64,000 nucleotides of DNA from Pseudoscleropodium purum. Its lineage: Eukaryota; Streptophyta; Bryopsida; Hypnales; Brachytheciaceae. The stretch covers positions 4,154,001 through 4,218,000 of the forward strand of contig OZ017797.1 of NCBI GenBank assembly GCA_963969395.1, written 5' to 3'. Both the position numbers and the translations under genes were made by a program. The notes below the pieces were generated by a model. The model was not told the origin of the DNA and did not search any database. It was given only the letters and a program-made list of their open reading frames with translations. Within the stretch, counting starts at the first letter, position 1. Each line of letters opens with the position of its first letter. This document shows positions 59,700 through 64,000 of the stretch, one piece after another.

Positions 59700-62600
59700 G
59701 TCTTTCCTTTTATTTTGTTTAGGGGAGAAGAGGAGGAAGAAGGAGGTTTATAAGCTTTTTAGTAGCAGACCCATTTCTGATCACCCCCCCAGTTTGGTTA
59801 CATAGGCTGCTCTCTTTCCGTGCAGGGAGAGATGAGTAGTAATCACTCATGGCATAGTTTCCAGTGAAGTTGTGGCACATTATGATTGGCTACAAGACTC
59901 TCTATAGTGCAACCAACCCTTGGTCGACTTCGCAACGAGCTGGTGGTGGAAAATAGGAAGACTTGTACAACTAGTAAAAGTTGAACAAAACCTTCAATCA
60001 ACTAAAAAATTCATAGTAATTATGTTTTGAGAAATGAAATTTTAAAAAAATGATGGAATCCTTCCAAACTCTATTTATGTATACGGAAAAATTTCCCCAC
60101 TCAAGAAATGTATACTCCACATATGCTTAATTGCTCAAGTGGTTGGAAATGAGTTGACTACCTAGCTTAACCCCAATCTCAATGACAAGTGTCTAGATAA
60201 AGCGAATGTTAGGAATGACTCAACTAATGTAAGTGAGCCCTTTACAAACCAAATGGGGTCAAGCTAATTGTAGACAAAATTATATTAGTGGTATACATTC
60301 TAATTCTAAAATGCACACTAGTCATATAATTTTATGTGCAATGGAATCACTTTCATTTGGCATGTAATGGGCTCGTGAACCTTATTTAAGCCTCATAGAC
60401 CTAGATGACAACTTCTATCCTTAATGCCTCTATTAGGAGGTAGATCATATTGAGAACCAACATATTCCTTCCCATGAGAAATTTTTGAGTCCCCATATGA
60501 CAATAAGGTCATTTGATCCACCACCATAGTTGGGTGAACTACAATTATAAGTACCATATCAAAGTCTAGGTTTGAACTCATGACTACCAAATTGGTGTGC
60601 AATGGCCAAAGCCACTAAGCCAAGGCTACAAATGCCTCACCAATGGACAAAGAAGAATGATGTTGACTTAACCCCCAAATGCCCGAGGCACCAAATTTTG
60701 GTGACAACGATACTTTGAAGTTTATTAAAACCATATCAAGTTACTATTTTTGGTAATTTGTATTTTGAAAAATTCTTCTCAAAGTCCAATTTTAGCATCA
60801 AAAATCTTATTTTGAAAATGAATGAATATGATTTTTCAATTCAAGATTTTGTGCAAGGGGTGCATTGCAAATCTTGATTTTTTTATAGTGTTGAAGGCTC
60901 TTGGGAATGAGCCTCAAATACACTAGATCTTGGAGAAAAAATGACATTAAAAATTCATTTAAAATAACTATAGAGTAGATTTTGAGAAGTTGTAAGTTGA
61001 TTGGAATTATGCATATTATATGCCCTCTAACCTCATTTTTTTTGGTGACAAATTTTTTAGATTCAACATGTGAAAAGAGGATTGAAAGACATCAAATCAC
61101 TTTCACAATTTTAACAAACCCATTATCAAATGTTTTCATTTTTCAATCATAAGTGATATTATTATATTTTTCTTTTCTTATGTGATCTCTAACATGTCTA
61201 ATTTGAATTTGTACAATTATAATTTTTTTTAAATGATAAAACTTATGAAAGTGTTGGCTTTTTGTTTAGTTTAGAGCAAATTTCAAGAAGCTTAAAAAGG
61301 CCTTAGGCATTTAGGGGTTAAAGACCATTGTGTTTAAAGGTGACCTAAATGCATCTCCTTGTTTTTCTTCTATTTACATTTCAACCTTGAATGGTCACCT
61401 ATCATTGTCCGAAATGACTACAAGTTTTCAAGAACAAAGAATGAAAGTCAAAGAGTTTCTTGAGACAAACAATAGAAATTTAAGCATTTTGTGCTTCAAG
61501 AGTTTCTAGTGACACAAGTAGGTATTGGATGCTTTCAACTTTGAAAATTCACAAAATCTTATGTGAGTATTGGAAAACTATTGTATGACTTCGGTTGGAT
61601 TATTCTTGACGTCACTAATAAATTCATTCTTAGGAAAATGGAATTTGACCATAGGAGATTTTTAATACCAATAAAAGTGGCTTTAGAAAGGGTGCTTATA
61701 CCTTAATTCTAGTAATTAAGCTACAATGTAGATTGTATATTGTATTAAGTTTGTTATCATTTGTAGCAAGTATATAACCTAGCTAGCTACAATAACAAAT
61801 GTAGCAAGTGTATAGCACTAATAACCTAGCTACAATATTAAACTTAATAGTAATTAGTATATAAATTTGGTAAATAAATGTATTGAAAATAGCCTCAATT
61901 TTGTAGTTATTTAGGCTTTTCCAAAATGGCAATCAATTTTTGGAACCAATGTTCAAGCTTTCCATTTTCTCAACAACAATTAGGCTAAGAAGTTCAAAAG
62001 CAAGAACTAAAACCATGTAAATAGTGTTACAACAATTGATGGTCTCCTCAAAAATAAATTTAACCTTCTTTTTAATTGCTTATATATTAAACTAGTAGTG
62101 CAATAGTAGAATGAGAAACAAAATAGTGTGATAGTTTCAAGTTAAACCATTTGTGTCTATCTTTGTGGGAAGGATAAATGACTAATTACAATGCTCTTAT
62201 TCTACAACCCTAAAGCAATGCATGTATCTTTCAATCATAAATCCTTATACTTAAAGGAAAAGGTTAAGAGGTTGTATCCAATAATCCTTTAACCTTAGAA
62301 GGAGAGGCCCCCCTATGACCAAGGTAGTCACAAAAATACTTTGATTATTGGACTAATAACTATATTTTATTTTTTTACAATTAATAGTGAAGTCATCCAT
62401 TAGACCATCATAGTCCTTGACATCGTTCTAGGGTTAAAATAATGACCTATAAATTTACTTAGTCTTGAAATATTTTTTTAATAATTAAATTAAATTAATC
62501 AAAGAATCTATCATAATACTTCAAGTAAGTGTAGATACAAGATAATCCAATCCCATTTTCATTCACTACCTAATTTCATCATCTTACTTTTGATCCCAAT

Positions 62601-62800
62601 TTTGTCCAAAAACTCATCCAAATCCGTTCATTTTTCGACAAAATCATTACATTAATGCCAAGAAGTCAGGTAACCTATGAATCTTTTAGTGATGAACTCT
62701 TAATTACCATTGGATATGTGGAGGAGCGATTATGAGTTGTCTACAAAAATGTTCATGACTCCACTCTATGAGAACTTTTAACATTTCTAGGTAAACCACC
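59700..62800. other. AT-rich intergenic DNA
   Basis: After the GC-rich PIMT promoter the sequence becomes AT-rich and gene-free, apart from the SINE copy at 60440-60645. A local duplication near 61765-61860 ('tagcaagtgtata', 'acctagctacaata') is present. No gene or RNA recognised. Confidence 0.5.
60440..60645 (-). mobile_element. tRNA-derived SINE, copy 2
   Basis: The minus strand reads an A-box-like TGGCTTAGTGGC, then GAGTTCAAACC (B box; 60569-60583 on the plus strand), then the body 'AACTATGGTGGTGGATCAAATGACC' and 'TTATTGTCAT', as in the copy at 18845-19045. TGGCTTAGTGG is close to the tRNA A-box consensus, better preserved than in copy 1. Confidence 0.65.
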
Positions 62801-62827
62801 TCAAAATTTCACGCAAATTATGATTTT

Positions 62828-62975
62828 AATTAGAAAAGTATAATTCCACTTGGGTTTGATTCGCAAAACAAGCTAGCACAAACCTCTTAAAAAAAATGTG
62901 GCCCTCTTGAAATTGACCCCAAAATAAATTCAAATTGCTAATCGGGGTGGTAATAGGCTTGTCTACATTAAGGTG
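62828..62975 (-). repeat. dispersed repeat, copy inverted at 19655-19790
   Basis: The reverse complement carries 'gacaagcc', 'aatttcaagaggg', 'cacat' and 'aaacccaagtgg' in the order seen at 19655-19790. Unclassified. Confidence 0.5.
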
Positions 62976-63522
62976 ATTATCAATGAACCTGTCTTCCTCT
63001 TCAAAGATCCATCTGCATCGTCTGCCAGGTTGGGCTTGTCCCCTCAAGATCAGTATGAGCTGATTTTGTACGACAATCTAACTGAAGCCTCAAGCCTCAT
63101 TGTCATCAGTCACTTGGTTTCATTGCTGATTTTTGCAGAGATGTTTTCTACAAGTCATAAAGTTTCAAATTTTCTGGGGAAAATTTGAAACTTTTGTGAA
63201 TTTTTTCCGAAAAAAATGAAGGAATTTCAATCAAATACATATTAGACTCAACAGATCTGAAATTTTCACCATAGATGTATATTATGGTGTATAACATCAT
63301 GGTATAGAACAAAGTTATCATGATAAGCTTCACTTCATTAGTTGGACTTAGATTCAAACAAAATATCATTTTTTTATGGTTAACATTCACATCAAGGGTA
63401 AGAAATGGCCAAAATACATTACAAGGAAGATCCATGGATCAAGCACCTTCTTTTCTAGAGAAGTTAATTATATCATAATAGGGGAATTTGCTATACTATT
63501 CACTGTAAATGTACTCGAGCAA

Positions 63523-64000
63523 CTTTAACCCCTAAAGTTCGTTGACTATGTTTTCAACAAAAATGCTCAAAAACTGCCATTTTTAAGACATATACCAAAA
63601 AAAAATTTAAAACAATTTTGGGCACATCCAACCATAGGATCTTGCAGTATGATAATTTGGAAAGATGTGGAAAAAATTTCAAAAATTTCTACCATGTAGA
63701 TTGCAAGATATTAGCGTTTCAATTGACAAAAAGCCTTTTTTTGGCCTTGCGAAAAATCGGGCAGCTGCACTTTACAAGGTCACATTTGCATGAAAAAAAA
63801 TTTCAAAGTGGTTGCAATTCTTTGACTTCATTCTTCAAGGAAAATTGGCTAAATGCTCGAAAATTTTCAAATCATTTGAAATCGTACAATATATAAGAAA
63901 AAAATAGTAAGTAGAAAGAAGTAGAGAATGAATCAAAATACAAAATTGTTAATAATTTTGTTATGGAATTGAAAAATGCCAATCCCAATGGTTGTAATGT
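63523..64000 (+). repeat. dispersed repeat, second copy, truncated by the window end
   Basis: Matches 35597-36075 base for base over most of its length, with scattered substitutions and small indels, and ends at the same landmark ('ccaatcccaatggttgtaatgt') only because the window stops. The full element is therefore longer on this side. Confidence 0.8.

Overview
The window is nuclear DNA of a land plant (or close streptophyte) with a large, repeat-rich genome. Four spliced protein genes with GT-AG introns sit as GC-richer islands in AT-rich intergenic DNA. That DNA holds tRNA-derived SINE copies, MITE-like and foldback elements, minisatellites and an LTR retrotransposon. Introns of 1-1.8 kb filled with repeats and the gene families present fit a plant; I would guess a seedless plant or another non-angiosperm, but I cannot name a species. 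No tRNA, rRNA or CRISPR locus was recognised.

Layout. 1-12.2 kb: gene-poor AT-rich DNA with a decayed transposase-like fragment (minus strand, 5.4-5.9 kb), a long foldback (6.15-6.52 kb), a 97-bp minisatellite (6.73-7.2 kb), a coding relic (8.4-8.9 kb) and two blocks of a ~64-bp minisatellite (10.9-11.1 and 11.8-12.2 kb). 12.2-16.8 kb: promoter, probable spliced leader and coding exons of a PHT1-type phosphate:H+ symporter, with two PHR1-type (P1BS) boxes. 16.8-20.2 kb: intergenic, with one SINE copy. 20.2-29.5 kb: a Ty3/gypsy-type retrotransposon on the minus strand. 29.5-40.1 kb: intergenic, with several MITEs and hairpins. 41.8-49.4 kb: a nine-exon gene for a conserved plant protein of the kind annotated as 'stress response NST1-like'. 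49.9-55.8 kb: a five-exon GDSL esterase/lipase on the minus strand, tail-to-tail with the previous gene. 57.0-58.9 kb: a seven-exon protein-L-isoaspartate O-methyltransferase on the minus strand. 59.3-64 kb: AT-rich DNA with a second SINE copy and other dispersed repeats.

The most striking object is the retrotransposon. Reading 5' to 3' on the minus strand its polyprotein is gag (two CCHC knuckles), retropepsin, a C5-cytosine DNA methyltransferase domain (LFAGIG, GWPCQGHS, ENVP, HRPxWxWTN, and a C-terminal LLGQAIDLN block), reverse transcriptase, RNase H, integrase, and a terminal PHD finger. A retroelement carrying both a DNA-methylation writer and a histone-reader-type finger is unusual. 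DNMT capture by retrotransposons has been reported in dinoflagellates and charophytes. This copy is dead: it has 11 in-frame stops (eight TAG, three TGA, no TAA), at least four frameshifts and two substituted catalytic aspartates. The stop spectrum fits deamination at CHG and CG sites. Its LTR ends are also arranged abnormally.

The host genes are not an operon and have no evident shared pathway: phosphate uptake, an unknown conserved protein, a secreted lipase-type hydrolase and a protein-repair methyltransferase.
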